From NCBI GenBank assembly GCA_016206565.1, contig JACQRG010000079.1:1-5879 (forward strand): a DNA stretch of 5,879 bases, read 5' to 3'. Position numbers and translations under genes: made by a program. Shown here piece after piece: positions 1-5,348 of the stretch. The stretch is from Candidatus Omnitrophota bacterium (GTDB taxonomy: Bacteria > Omnitrophota > Gorgyraeia > Aquiviventales > Aquiviventaceae). The notes below the pieces were generated by a model, which did not search any database, had not been told where the DNA came from, and saw nothing but the letters and a program-made list of their open reading frames with translations. Position 1 is the stretch's first letter, and every line of letters begins with the position of its first letter.

Positions 1-759
1 CTGCTGCTCGACGTCACGCCGCTCTCGCTCGGCATCGAGACGCTGGGCGGGGTGTTCACCAAGCTCATCGAGCGCAACACGACCGTGCCGACGCGCAAGG
101 CCCAGGTCTTCTCGACCGCGGCCGACAACCCGCCGGCGGTGACCGTGCGGGTGCTGCAGGGCGAGCGCCAGATGGCGGCGGATAACACCGAGCTGGGCCG
201 GTTCGACCTCGTCGGCATTCCCGCCGCACCCCGCGGCGTGCCGCAGATCGAGGTGGCGTTCGACATTGACGCCAACGGCATCGTGCACGTCTCGGCCAAG
301 GACTTAGGCACCGGCAAGGAGCAGTCCATCCGCATCACGGCGCCGACCAAGCTCTCGAAGGACGAGATCGAGAAGATGGTCAAGCAGGCCGAGCAGTTCG
401 CAGACGCGGACAAGACGCGCAAGGAGCTGGTGGAAACGAGGAACCAGGCCGACCAGCTCGTCTACACGACTGAAAAGAGCCTGCAGGAGCTCGGCGATAA
501 GGTCAGCCAGGCGGACCGGCTGGCCATCGAGCAGGCCGCGCGCGACCTGAAGGACGCGCTGAAGTCCGACAACGTGGAGGCCATCCGCCGCGGCACCGAG
601 GCGCTGACGAAGGCCTCGCACAAACTGGCGGAAGAGGTCTACAAGAAGGCCCAGAAGACAGAAGACAGGGGACAGGGGACAGCAGGCGAAAAGGAGCCGG
701 CACAGAAACCGGACGACAAGGTCGTGGACGCCGAGTACAAAGTAGAAAACGACAAGTAA
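1..759 (+). CDS. dnaK: Chaperone DnaK (Hsp70), C-terminal part, 5' end outside window
   Basis: This is the C-terminal 252 residues of the ATP-driven cytoplasmic chaperone DnaK, which binds exposed hydrophobic peptide segments and works with DnaJ and GrpE. The reading frame is open from base 1; the first residues, LLLDVTPLSLGIET, are the conserved interdomain linker and the start of the substrate-binding beta domain. The GTG at 52 is an internal valine, not a start. Recognisable family blocks follow: GGVFTKLIERNTTVPT, the VLQGER strand, FDLVGIPAAPRGVPQIEV and DIDANGIVHVSAKD. The helical lid begins near LSKDEIEKMV. The terminus carries VVDAEY, matching the usual bacterial DnaK tail. Length from the linker (252 aa) matches ordinary DnaK (about 640 aa in total). 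The nucleotide-binding domain lies upstream of the window. Between the lid and VVDAEY the tail is coded partly by a 7-bp tandem array (see the repeat at 654). dnaJ follows after an 81-bp gap. Confidence 0.97.
   Translation: MLLDVTPLSLGIETLGGVFTKLIERNTTVPTRKAQVFSTAADNPPAVTVRVLQGERQMAADNTELGRFDLVGIPAAPRGVPQIEVAFDIDANGIVHVSAKDLGTGKEQSIRITAPTKLSKDEIEKMVKQAEQFADADKTRKELVETRNQADQLVYTTEKSLQELGDKVSQADRLAIEQAARDLKDALKSDNVEAIRRGTEALTKASHKLAEEVYKKAQKTEDRGQGTAGEKEPAQKPDDKVVDAEYKVENDK
654..681 (+). repeat. Four tandem heptamers inside the dnaK tail
   Basis: The bases read as two copies of GAAGACA followed by two copies of GGGGACA, with no spacer, giving 28 bp of 7-bp periodicity. In the dnaK frame they code for the low-complexity stretch KTEDRGQGT in the disordered C-terminal tail, between the helical lid and the conserved VVDAEY end. 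Because 7 is not a multiple of 3, gain or loss of one unit would shift the frame of the last part of DnaK. G-rich heptamers of this type recall the short tandem heptamer (STRR) repeats described in cyanobacteria; that resemblance is from memory and does not indicate the host. A second heptamer-based structure lies about 80 bp downstream. Confidence 0.8.
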
Positions 760-835
760 TAGCGGATAGCGTGGAGCGTATAGCGTATAGAGGTCCACCG
801 ACCCCTAACCGCTATCCGCTCTACGCTAAACGCTA
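760..835. repeat. Long imperfect hairpin of inverted TAGCGNN heptamers between dnaK and dnaJ
   Basis: The left arm (760-790) is TAGCGGA, TAGCGTG, GAGCGTA, TAGCGTA and TAG. The right arm (805-835), read on the other strand, is a matching series of TAGCGNN-like heptamers. Pairing 760 with 835 inward to 795 with 800 gives 36 positions: 29 Watson-Crick pairs, one G-T and six mismatches (765, 766, 779, 786, 787, 791). The loop is CACC (796-799). The hairpin starts at the base after the dnaK stop and ends five bases before the dnaJ ATG, so it fills the whole intergenic region. It has no T tract, so it is not a standard terminator. It may modulate the dnaK:dnaJ ratio by stabilising the dnaK 3' end or occluding dnaJ initiation, or it may be a member of a dispersed repeat family. 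Either role is inference. Confidence 0.85.
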
Positions 836-840
836 ATCTT

Positions 841-1977
841 ATGCCAACAACGAAACGAGACTACTACGAGATTCTCGGCGTGCCGAAGTCTGCCAGCGTA
901 GACGAGATCAAGAAGGCGTACCGGCAGCTGGCCTTGAAGCACCACCCGGACCGCGTCGGCGCCGAGCACAAGAAAGAGGCCGAGGAGAAGTTCAAGGAAA
1001 TCTCCGAGGCCTACGCCGTGCTCTCGGATGCCCAGAAGCGCGCGGTCTATGACCAGCAGGGCCATGCCGGCTTCGACCAGCGCTACTCCACCGAGGATAT
1101 CTTCCGGGGTGCTGACTTCTCCTCCATCTTCGAGGATTTGGGGGTCGGCGGTGCCATCTTCGAGAACCTCTTCGGCCTCGGCGGCTTCGGCGCCGTCGGG
1201 CAGGGACGGCGCGGCAGCCGGGGCGCGGACCTGGAGGTGGAGCTCTCGCTCTCCTTCGAGGAAGCCGCCAAGGGGCTGACCCGCACCCTCGCCGTGCCGC
1301 GCCGGGAGCTGTGCCACGAGTGCAACGGCCAGGGTGGCACGCGCGCGGAGTGCGCGAGCTGCCAGGGCAGCGGGCAGATCCGCCAGTCGGCCGGGTTCAT
1401 GGTCATCGCGCGCACCTGCCCGCGCTGCGGAGGGCAGGGCAGCACCCTCAAGAAGGCCTGCCCGGCGTGCCGGGGTGAAGGGCGCATCGCGCACGAGCGC
1501 AAGATCCAGGTGACCGTCCCGGCCGGCATCGAGTCCGGCATGCGGCTGCGGCTCACCGGCGAGGGCGAGGCCGGCACCAGGGGCCGCGGCGACCTGTACG
1601 TGCACGTGGCGGTCAGGCCCCACCCGCTCTTCCACCGGGAAGGCCCGCACCTGCTCCTTGAGTACCCGGTCAACATCGCGCAGGCCGCCCTGGGCGCCGA
1701 CGTGGAGGTGCCCACGCTCAACGGCCGCGTTTCGATGAAGGTGCCGGCCGGCACGCAGAGCGGCACGGTGTTCCGCGTGCGGGGCAAGGGCGTGCCGGAC
1801 GTGCACGACGGGCGGACCGGCGACCTGCTGGTGCGCGTCGTGGTGGAGACGCCCACGTCGCTGACGCGCGAGCAGCGCGGCGCGATGGAGGCGCTGGGCC
1901 GGACGCTGGGCGATGAGGCGCAGCCGATGCACCGCTCCTTCGCAGCGAAGCTCAAAGAGCTGTGGAATAAAAAGTAG
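841..1977 (+). CDS. dnaJ: Chaperone DnaJ (Hsp40, type I)
   Basis: DnaJ is the cytoplasmic co-chaperone that delivers unfolded clients to DnaK and stimulates its ATPase. The 378 residues show the full type I architecture. The J domain is at about 6-72, with the HPD motif at 35-37. A Gly/Phe-rich region (about 75-125) contains DIFRG and SIFEDLG. Four zinc motifs follow: CHECNGQG 158-165, CASCQGSG 171-178, CPRCGGQG 193-200 and CPACRGEG 207-214. The C-terminal substrate-binding and dimerisation domains include VPAGIESGMRLRLTGEGE. All eight cysteines are present. The loop between zinc motifs 1 and 2 is only five residues (GTRAE), shorter than the nine in E. coli DnaJ. The start ATG at 841 fits the usual N-terminus (KRDYYEILGV), but no clear Shine-Dalgarno is seen because a long hairpin ends five bases before it. 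Length is normal (about 375 aa). Confidence 0.98.
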   Translation: MPTTKRDYYEILGVPKSASVDEIKKAYRQLALKHHPDRVGAEHKKEAEEKFKEISEAYAVLSDAQKRAVYDQQGHAGFDQRYSTEDIFRGADFSSIFEDLGVGGAIFENLFGLGGFGAVGQGRRGSRGADLEVELSLSFEEAAKGLTRTLAVPRRELCHECNGQGGTRAECASCQGSGQIRQSAGFMVIARTCPRCGGQGSTLKKACPACRGEGRIAHERKIQVTVPAGIESGMRLRLTGEGEAGTRGRGDLYVHVAVRPHPLFHREGPHLLLEYPVNIAQAALGADVEVPTLNGRVSMKVPAGTQSGTVFRVRGKGVPDVHDGRTGDLLVRVVVETPTSLTREQRGAMEALGRTLGDEAQPMHRSFAAKLKELWNKK

Positions 1978-1979
1978 CC

Positions 1980-2240
1980 ATGCCGACGTACGAGAACCTG
2001 TGCCAGAAGTGCAAGCGCAAGCACGAGGCGTTCCAGCCCATCACGGCCAAGCCGCTGACGCTCTGTCCCTGGTGCAAGGGGCGTCTCAAGCGTCTGCTGG
2101 TCAGCGGGTCCGGCTTCCTCTTTAAAGGCAGCGGGTTCTACATCACGGATTACCGGAGCAAGGGCTATCTCGACGCCAAGAAGCACGACCAGCCCAAATC
2201 CTCTCCCGGCTCCTCCGGCGGCGACACCAAGAAGCCCTAA
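1980..2240 (+). CDS. FmdB-family small zinc-ribbon protein
   Basis: This is an 86-residue protein of the FmdB / CxxC_CxxC_SSSS family, a group of small regulatory-like proteins of poorly defined function. It starts MPTYENLCQKC. Two CxxC pairs, C8/C11 and C29/C32, should bind one zinc ion. The family signature follows as RLLVSGSGFLFKGSGFYITD (about 39-57), and the protein ends in a lysine-, serine- and glycine-rich flexible tail from about residue 67. The ATG lies two bases after the dnaJ stop and has no convincing Shine-Dalgarno, so translation is probably coupled to dnaJ. The placement suggests co-expression with the chaperones, but no specific link between FmdB proteins and DnaJ is proven by the sequence. 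The stop codon context CCC-TAA-G matters for the next gene. Confidence 0.93.
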   Translation: MPTYENLCQKCKRKHEAFQPITAKPLTLCPWCKGRLKRLLVSGSGFLFKGSGFYITDYRSKGYLDAKKHDQPKSSPGSSGGDTKKP

Positions 2241-2280
2241 GTTCTGGCGGCTGGCCGCCTCCGCCTGGGCCGCCGCGATC

Positions 2281-2616
2281 TTGGCGGGCGCGGTCACGCC
2301 GGTGGGCCCCCTGCCCGAGCGGTTCCCCTGGCTTGACAAGGCCGCGCATCTCTGCGAGTATCTGGTGTTCGCCTGGCTGCTGCGCAAGGCCGTGTATTCC
2401 ACTCGCACGCTGCGTCGCCCCGACCGATGGCTGCTCTGGCTCCTCGCGTCGGGCTACGGGCTGGGCATCGAGGGGCTGCAGGCCCTGCTGCCATGGCGCT
2501 CGGCCGAATGGGCCGACGTGGCGGCCAACGCGTTGGGAGCGGCATGCGTGAGCGCTGGAATCTGGTCGCGGCGGAGTTCGCCCACCACCTCCCCTATACG
2601 ATCATCAGCACGCTGA
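2281..2616 (+). CDS. VanZ-like membrane protein, N-terminus probably upstream at about 2242
   Basis: The VanZ-like family consists of small integral membrane proteins; some are linked to glycopeptide resistance, but most have unknown roles. Counting from the TTG at 2281, the conserved features are DKAAHLCEY (19-27), a hydrophobic helix to about 35, GLGIEGLQ (60-67), R73-S74, and WADVAANALG (77-86), the VanZ ANxxG signature. The TTG start is doubtful: no Shine-Dalgarno precedes it, and it cuts through the first helix. The open frame just upstream, from 2242, reads FWRLAASAWAAAILAGAVTP, exactly the kind of first helix VanZ proteins have. No ATG, GTG or TTG exists in this frame between the in-frame stop at 2056-2058 and 2281. 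Possible explanations are a missing T (TAATG at the fmdB stop), +1 frameshifting at CCC-TAA, or a CTG start at 2251. The 3' end overlaps the next gene by 73 bp. Confidence 0.75.
   Translation: MAGAVTPVGPLPERFPWLDKAAHLCEYLVFAWLLRKAVYSTRTLRRPDRWLLWLLASGYGLGIEGLQALLPWRSAEWADVAANALGAACVSAGIWSRRSSPTTSPIRSSAR
2535..2539 (+). promoter_or_regulatory. Ribosome binding site GGGAG for the six-helix membrane protein
   Basis: GGGAG lies four bases before the ATG at 2544, inside the VanZ-like gene. The spacing is slightly short, but it is the best Shine-Dalgarno among the in-frame starts. It supports 2544 rather than the long upstream extension to 2427, whose extra 39 residues (rich in G, R and A) look like out-of-frame VanZ coding sequence. 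Confidence 0.5.
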
Positions 2617-3200
2617 TCGCGATGGCCGGGGTGTGGGCCTTCGGCACCCAGCTGCTGGCCGCCGGCCGCGCGGAGCAACTGCTGGAGCAGGGGCGCGCCT
2701 CCTTCCACCTCTTCCACCCGCTGCACATTTGCCTGAGCGCGATTGCCACGACGTCGCTGTTCTGGCGCTACCGGCATTCCGCCGTGCAGGCCGCCTGGGT
2801 CGGGGCGTGGGGCACGGTGCTGCCCTGCGGGCTGAGCGACTACGTCTTTCCGTACATCGGCGGGCGGCTGCTGGGCGAGCCCATGGAGCTGCACATGTGC
2901 CTGGTGCAGGAGCCGCAGCTGTTCTTCTCCTTCCTCGGGCTGGGCATCCTGGGCGGGTTCTGGGCGGAGAAGCGGCTGCGGGGCAGCCACCTCTTCTCCC
3001 ACGGGGCGCACGTCTTCGTCAGCAGCGGGGCCTCGCTGCTCTACCTCATCTCCTTCGGCTTCACCTCCTGGATGTCGGACGTGCAGGCCATCTTCCCGGT
3101 CTTCGCCATCATCGTCCTGGCCGTGTGGGTCCCGTGCTGCATCAGCGACATCGTCGTCCCGGTGGCCACCGCCCACAAGGGCCACGCGCACGCCTGCTGA
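2544..3200 (+). CDS. Unrecognised ~6-helix membrane protein with internal HxxH / PCxxSDxxxP duplication
   Basis: I cannot name a family with certainty. The 218-residue protein has about six hydrophobic segments: roughly 17-38, 56-74, 80-102, 125-141, 154-175 and 182-209. Two copies of the same motif pair are visible. Copy A is HLFHPLHICLS (HxxH at 58-61, S65), then PCGLSDYVFP at 94-103. Copy B is HLFSHGAHVFVS (HxxH at 153-156, S160), then PCCISDIVVP at 197-206. Each copy would be three helices, so the halves would sit in the membrane with opposite topology, as in many transporters. Other possible metal ligands are H117/C119 and the tail HKGHAHAC. A transport role for a metal or other small solute is inference only. 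The ATG at 2544 was chosen for its GGGAG site and because MRERW precedes a clean first helix; the frame stays open upstream to 2427. It overlaps the VanZ-like gene by 73 bp and ends seven bases before the DUF1015 gene. Confidence 0.85.
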   Translation: MRERWNLVAAEFAHHLPYTIISTLIAMAGVWAFGTQLLAAGRAEQLLEQGRASFHLFHPLHICLSAIATTSLFWRYRHSAVQAAWVGAWGTVLPCGLSDYVFPYIGGRLLGEPMELHMCLVQEPQLFFSFLGLGILGGFWAEKRLRGSHLFSHGAHVFVSSGASLLYLISFGFTSWMSDVQAIFPVFAIIVLAVWVPCCISDIVVPVATAHKGHAHAC

Positions 3201-3207
3201 CGGCCTG

Positions 3208-4422
3208 ATGGTGGCCATCGCCCCATTCCGCGCGCTGCGCTACGACCCGGCCATGGTGGAGAGCCTGGAGAAGGTCATCGCGCCGCCGTACGACGTGATT
3301 GACGAGGCCGAGCAGGCGCGCCTCTACGACGCCTCGCCCTACAACATCGTCCGGCTCATCCTGGGCCGCCAGCACCCCGCCGACACCGAGCAGGAGAACC
3401 GCTACACGCGCGCCCGGCGCGACTTTGAGGCATGGCGCCGAGGCGGGGCGCTGCAATTGGAGGCCCGGGAGGCGCTCTACGTCATCGAGCACGCGTTCAC
3501 CCGCGATGGGCGCCGGCACGCCCGGCTCGGGTTCCTAGCACTCCTGGAGCTGGGGGAGGAGACGCCCCGCCACATCCTGCGCCACGAGGCCACGCTGGCC
3601 GCGCCCAAGGCCGACCGCACGAAGCTGCTGGAGGCGCTGCCGGCGAACCTCAGCCCGGTCTTCTGCGTCTACCCGGACGAGGGCGGCGCACTGCAGTCGC
3701 GCCTGGCCGGCCTGACGGCCCAGCCTCCGAGCGGGGTTGCGGCGCTGCACGGAGAGCCTATCCGCCTGTGGACTGTCACCGCAGCCGACGTGATTGAAGC
3801 GGTGAAGCGGCAGCTCGCCGGCACGGCGGTGCTGATCGCCGACGGCCACCACCGCTTCGAAGTGGCCTATGCCCACCGGCAGCGATACCCGCGCGTGATG
3901 TGCTATTTCGTGTCCATGGCGGACCCGGGCCTGGTGATGCGGGCGATCCACCGGGTGGTGCGCCCACTGCAGCCGGCCGAGGCGGCAGCGCTGCAGGAGC
4001 TCTGCGCCGCCGAGCCGGCCCGCGACCTTAAGGAGCTGCTCGGATGGCTCTCACAGGACGCCGCGCCGGGCTGCTTCGGCCGCGTGGACGGCGGGCGGTG
4101 CGAGAAGGTCCGGGTGCGCCCGCAACGGTTGGCCGCCTGGCAGGCGCAGGCCGACGAGGCGCTGCGGCGCCTGGACGTGGGCATCCTCCACCGGCTGCTG
4201 CTGCCCGGCGTCGGGGTCAGCCCGCCGGAGGTTCAGTACGCCGCCGAGGCGCCCCAGGCGGTTGAAATGGCCCGCAAAGGGCAGGGCAGCGCCTGGCTGC
4301 TGCGGCCGATCCCGGTGCGCCAGGTCTACGAGCTGGCGGCGGCTGGGGTGACGCTGCCGCCGAAGTCCACGTTCTTCTATCCCAAGGTGCCGTCCGGGCT
4401 TGCCATTAATCCCCTCGGTTAA
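3208..4422 (+). CDS. DUF1015 family protein
   Basis: This 404-residue, apparently soluble protein belongs to DUF1015, a widespread bacterial and archaeal family of uncertain biochemical function. Conserved blocks are present along its length: an N-terminus with PFRALRYDP, IAPPYDVI at 24-31, SPYNIVRLILG at 43-53, RHEATLAAPKADR at 125-137, the strongly conserved IADGHHRFEVA at 210-220, RAIHRVVRP at 245-253, and the C-terminal KSTFFYPKVPSGL at 386-398. The histidine- and aspartate-rich DGHHR block looks like an active or ligand-binding site, by analogy rather than proof. From memory, DUF1015 genes often lie near serine-biosynthesis genes in other genomes; none is visible here. The ATG at 3208 fits the family N-terminus, with no clear Shine-Dalgarno. 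The gene begins seven bases after the preceding membrane-protein stop and has no frameshift or truncation. Confidence 0.93.
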   Translation: MVAIAPFRALRYDPAMVESLEKVIAPPYDVIDEAEQARLYDASPYNIVRLILGRQHPADTEQENRYTRARRDFEAWRRGGALQLEAREALYVIEHAFTRDGRRHARLGFLALLELGEETPRHILRHEATLAAPKADRTKLLEALPANLSPVFCVYPDEGGALQSRLAGLTAQPPSGVAALHGEPIRLWTVTAADVIEAVKRQLAGTAVLIADGHHRFEVAYAHRQRYPRVMCYFVSMADPGLVMRAIHRVVRPLQPAEAAALQELCAAEPARDLKELLGWLSQDAAPGCFGRVDGGRCEKVRVRPQRLAAWQAQADEALRRLDVGILHRLLLPGVGVSPPEVQYAAEAPQAVEMARKGQGSAWLLRPIPVRQVYELAAAGVTLPPKSTFFYPKVPSGLAINPLG

Positions 4423-4462
4423 CGTGTCCCGAGCAGGGCCGAGGGACGCCGGCGGGGGGCTG

Positions 4463-4471
4463 TGCTACAAT
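4463..4471 (+). promoter_or_regulatory. Extended -10 promoter upstream of accD
   Basis: TGCTACAAT (4463-4471) is an extended -10 element, TGN followed by TACAAT (one mismatch from TATAAT). A weak -35 candidate, GGGACG at 4443-4448, lies 17 bases upstream and matches only the GAC core of TTGACA. Transcription would start near 4478, leaving a leader of about 28 bases before the accD ATG. The AT-rich patch stands out in the GC-rich surroundings. It suggests accD and the following ABC ATPase form their own transcription unit. Confidence 0.6.
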
Positions 4472-4496
4472 ATTTGGCTACAGTGCCACCACCGAC

Positions 4497-4502
4497 AGGA
4501 GG
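4497..4502 (+). promoter_or_regulatory. Strong ribosome binding site AGGAGG for accD
   Basis: AGGAGG, followed by GGC, sits three bases before the ATG at 4506 (GGAGGGG is an alternative register). It is the clearest Shine-Dalgarno in the window and fixes the accD start. It contrasts with the upstream genes, which have weak or no sites and probably depend on coupling. Confidence 0.75.
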
Positions 4503-4505
4503 GGC

Positions 4506-5347
4506 ATGAAGCTCTTCAGCAGGCGCCAACCAGGCGCGTCACGCCGCTCCAAGCGCGAGATCCCGGCCGGGCTGTGGATCAAGTGCGAGTCCTGCGGCCA
4601 GCTCCTCTATCAGAAGGCGCTGGAGGAGAGCCTGCGCGTCTGCCCCAAGTGCGACTTCCACTTCTCCCTGACCGCCCAGCAGCGCCTTGAGCTGACCCTG
4701 GACGCCGGCACCTTCGAGGAGTGGGACGCCGAGCTGCGCCCGGTGGACCCGCTGCAGTTCAAGGTGCCGCGGCCCTACGCCGAGAAGCTCATGGAGGAGC
4801 AGCGCACCTGCGGCATGACCGACGCCTGCCTGACCGGACGGGGACGGCTGGAGGGGCGCGACGTGGCGCTCGGGGTGACCGATTCGCGCTTCATGATGGG
4901 CTCGATGGGCTCGGTGGTCGGAGAGCGGCTCACCCGGGCCATCGAGCGGGCCACCGAGGAGCGCCTACCGGTGGTCATCATCTCCGGCTCCGGCGGCGGG
5001 GCGCGGATGCAAGAGGGGATGCTCAGCCTCATGCAGATGGCCAAGACCTCCAACGCGCTGATGCGCCTCGACGCGCGCGGGGGGCTGTTCATCTCCGTCC
5101 TGACGCACCCGACGATGGCGGGCGTGCTGGCGAGCTTCGCTACGCTGGGCGACCTGATCATCGCGGAGCCGAGGGCGCTCATCGGCTTCACCGGCCCGCG
5201 GGTCATCGAGCAGACCATCCGCCAGAAGCTGCCGGAGGGGTTCCAGCGCTCCGAGTTCCTCCTGGAGCACGGCCTCATTGACCTCATCGTGCACCGGCGA
5301 GACCTGAAGGGGACGCTGGCGAATCTGCTCGGGCTCTTCGGCGGGTG

Positions 5348-5348
<1 letters not shown>
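4506..5348 (+). CDS. accD: Acetyl-CoA carboxylase carboxyltransferase subunit beta
   Basis: AccD is the beta subunit of the carboxyltransferase that moves the carboxyl group from biotin to acetyl-CoA, making malonyl-CoA for fatty acid synthesis; it acts with AccA in the cytoplasm. The 280 residues match the family length. The N-terminal zinc ribbon is C27-ESC and C46-PKC. The crotonase-type carboxyltransferase core shows GSMGSVVGERL (132-142), the oxyanion-hole block SGSGGGARMQEG (160-171), LTHPTMAGVLASFATLGD (199-216), GFTGPRVIEQT (227-237), KLPEGFQRSEFL (241-252) and HGLIDLIVHRR (255-265). Small departures from the usual pattern are A204 where PTxGGV normally has glycine, and T229 where GFAG is usual. 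No accA is seen in the window. The start is fixed by AGGAGG, and a promoter lies upstream. The stop overlaps the next start by one base (TGATG). Confidence 0.97.

Noticed and set aside
52..54. GTG as a start codon for a short DnaK-like protein
   Set aside because: The frame is open to base 1 and encodes the conserved DnaK linker upstream, so this is an internal valine of a gene cut by the window edge.
760..840. Intrinsic terminator after dnaK
   Set aside because: The hairpin is long and interrupted and lacks a following T run; its heptamer structure fits a repeat element better.
826..1932. Long minus-strand open frame opposite dnaJ (368 codons)
   Set aside because: It mirrors dnaJ, has no recognisable domain, and is rich in A, R, L and H as expected from the antisense of GC-rich coding sequence.
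1083..2408. Minus-strand open frame of 441 codons across dnaJ, fmdB-like and VanZ-like genes
   Set aside because: It spans three clearly supported plus-strand genes and shows a low-complexity S/R/P composition typical of an antisense shadow.
2427..2543. N-terminal extension of the six-helix membrane protein
   Set aside because: The extra 39 residues are G/R/A-rich, out-of-frame VanZ sequence; the ATG at 2544 has a better ribosome site and a normal N-terminus.
2633..3208. Plus-strand frame of 191 codons inside the membrane protein gene
   Set aside because: It is an alternative-frame shadow with A/R/G/L-rich composition and no motif; the 2544-3200 frame has clear helices and repeated motifs.
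4424..4449. Possible terminator hairpin after the DUF1015 gene (GTGTCCC with GGGACGC)
   Set aside because: The seven-pair stem has one G-T pair, a 12-base loop and no T tract, so it does not look like an intrinsic terminator.
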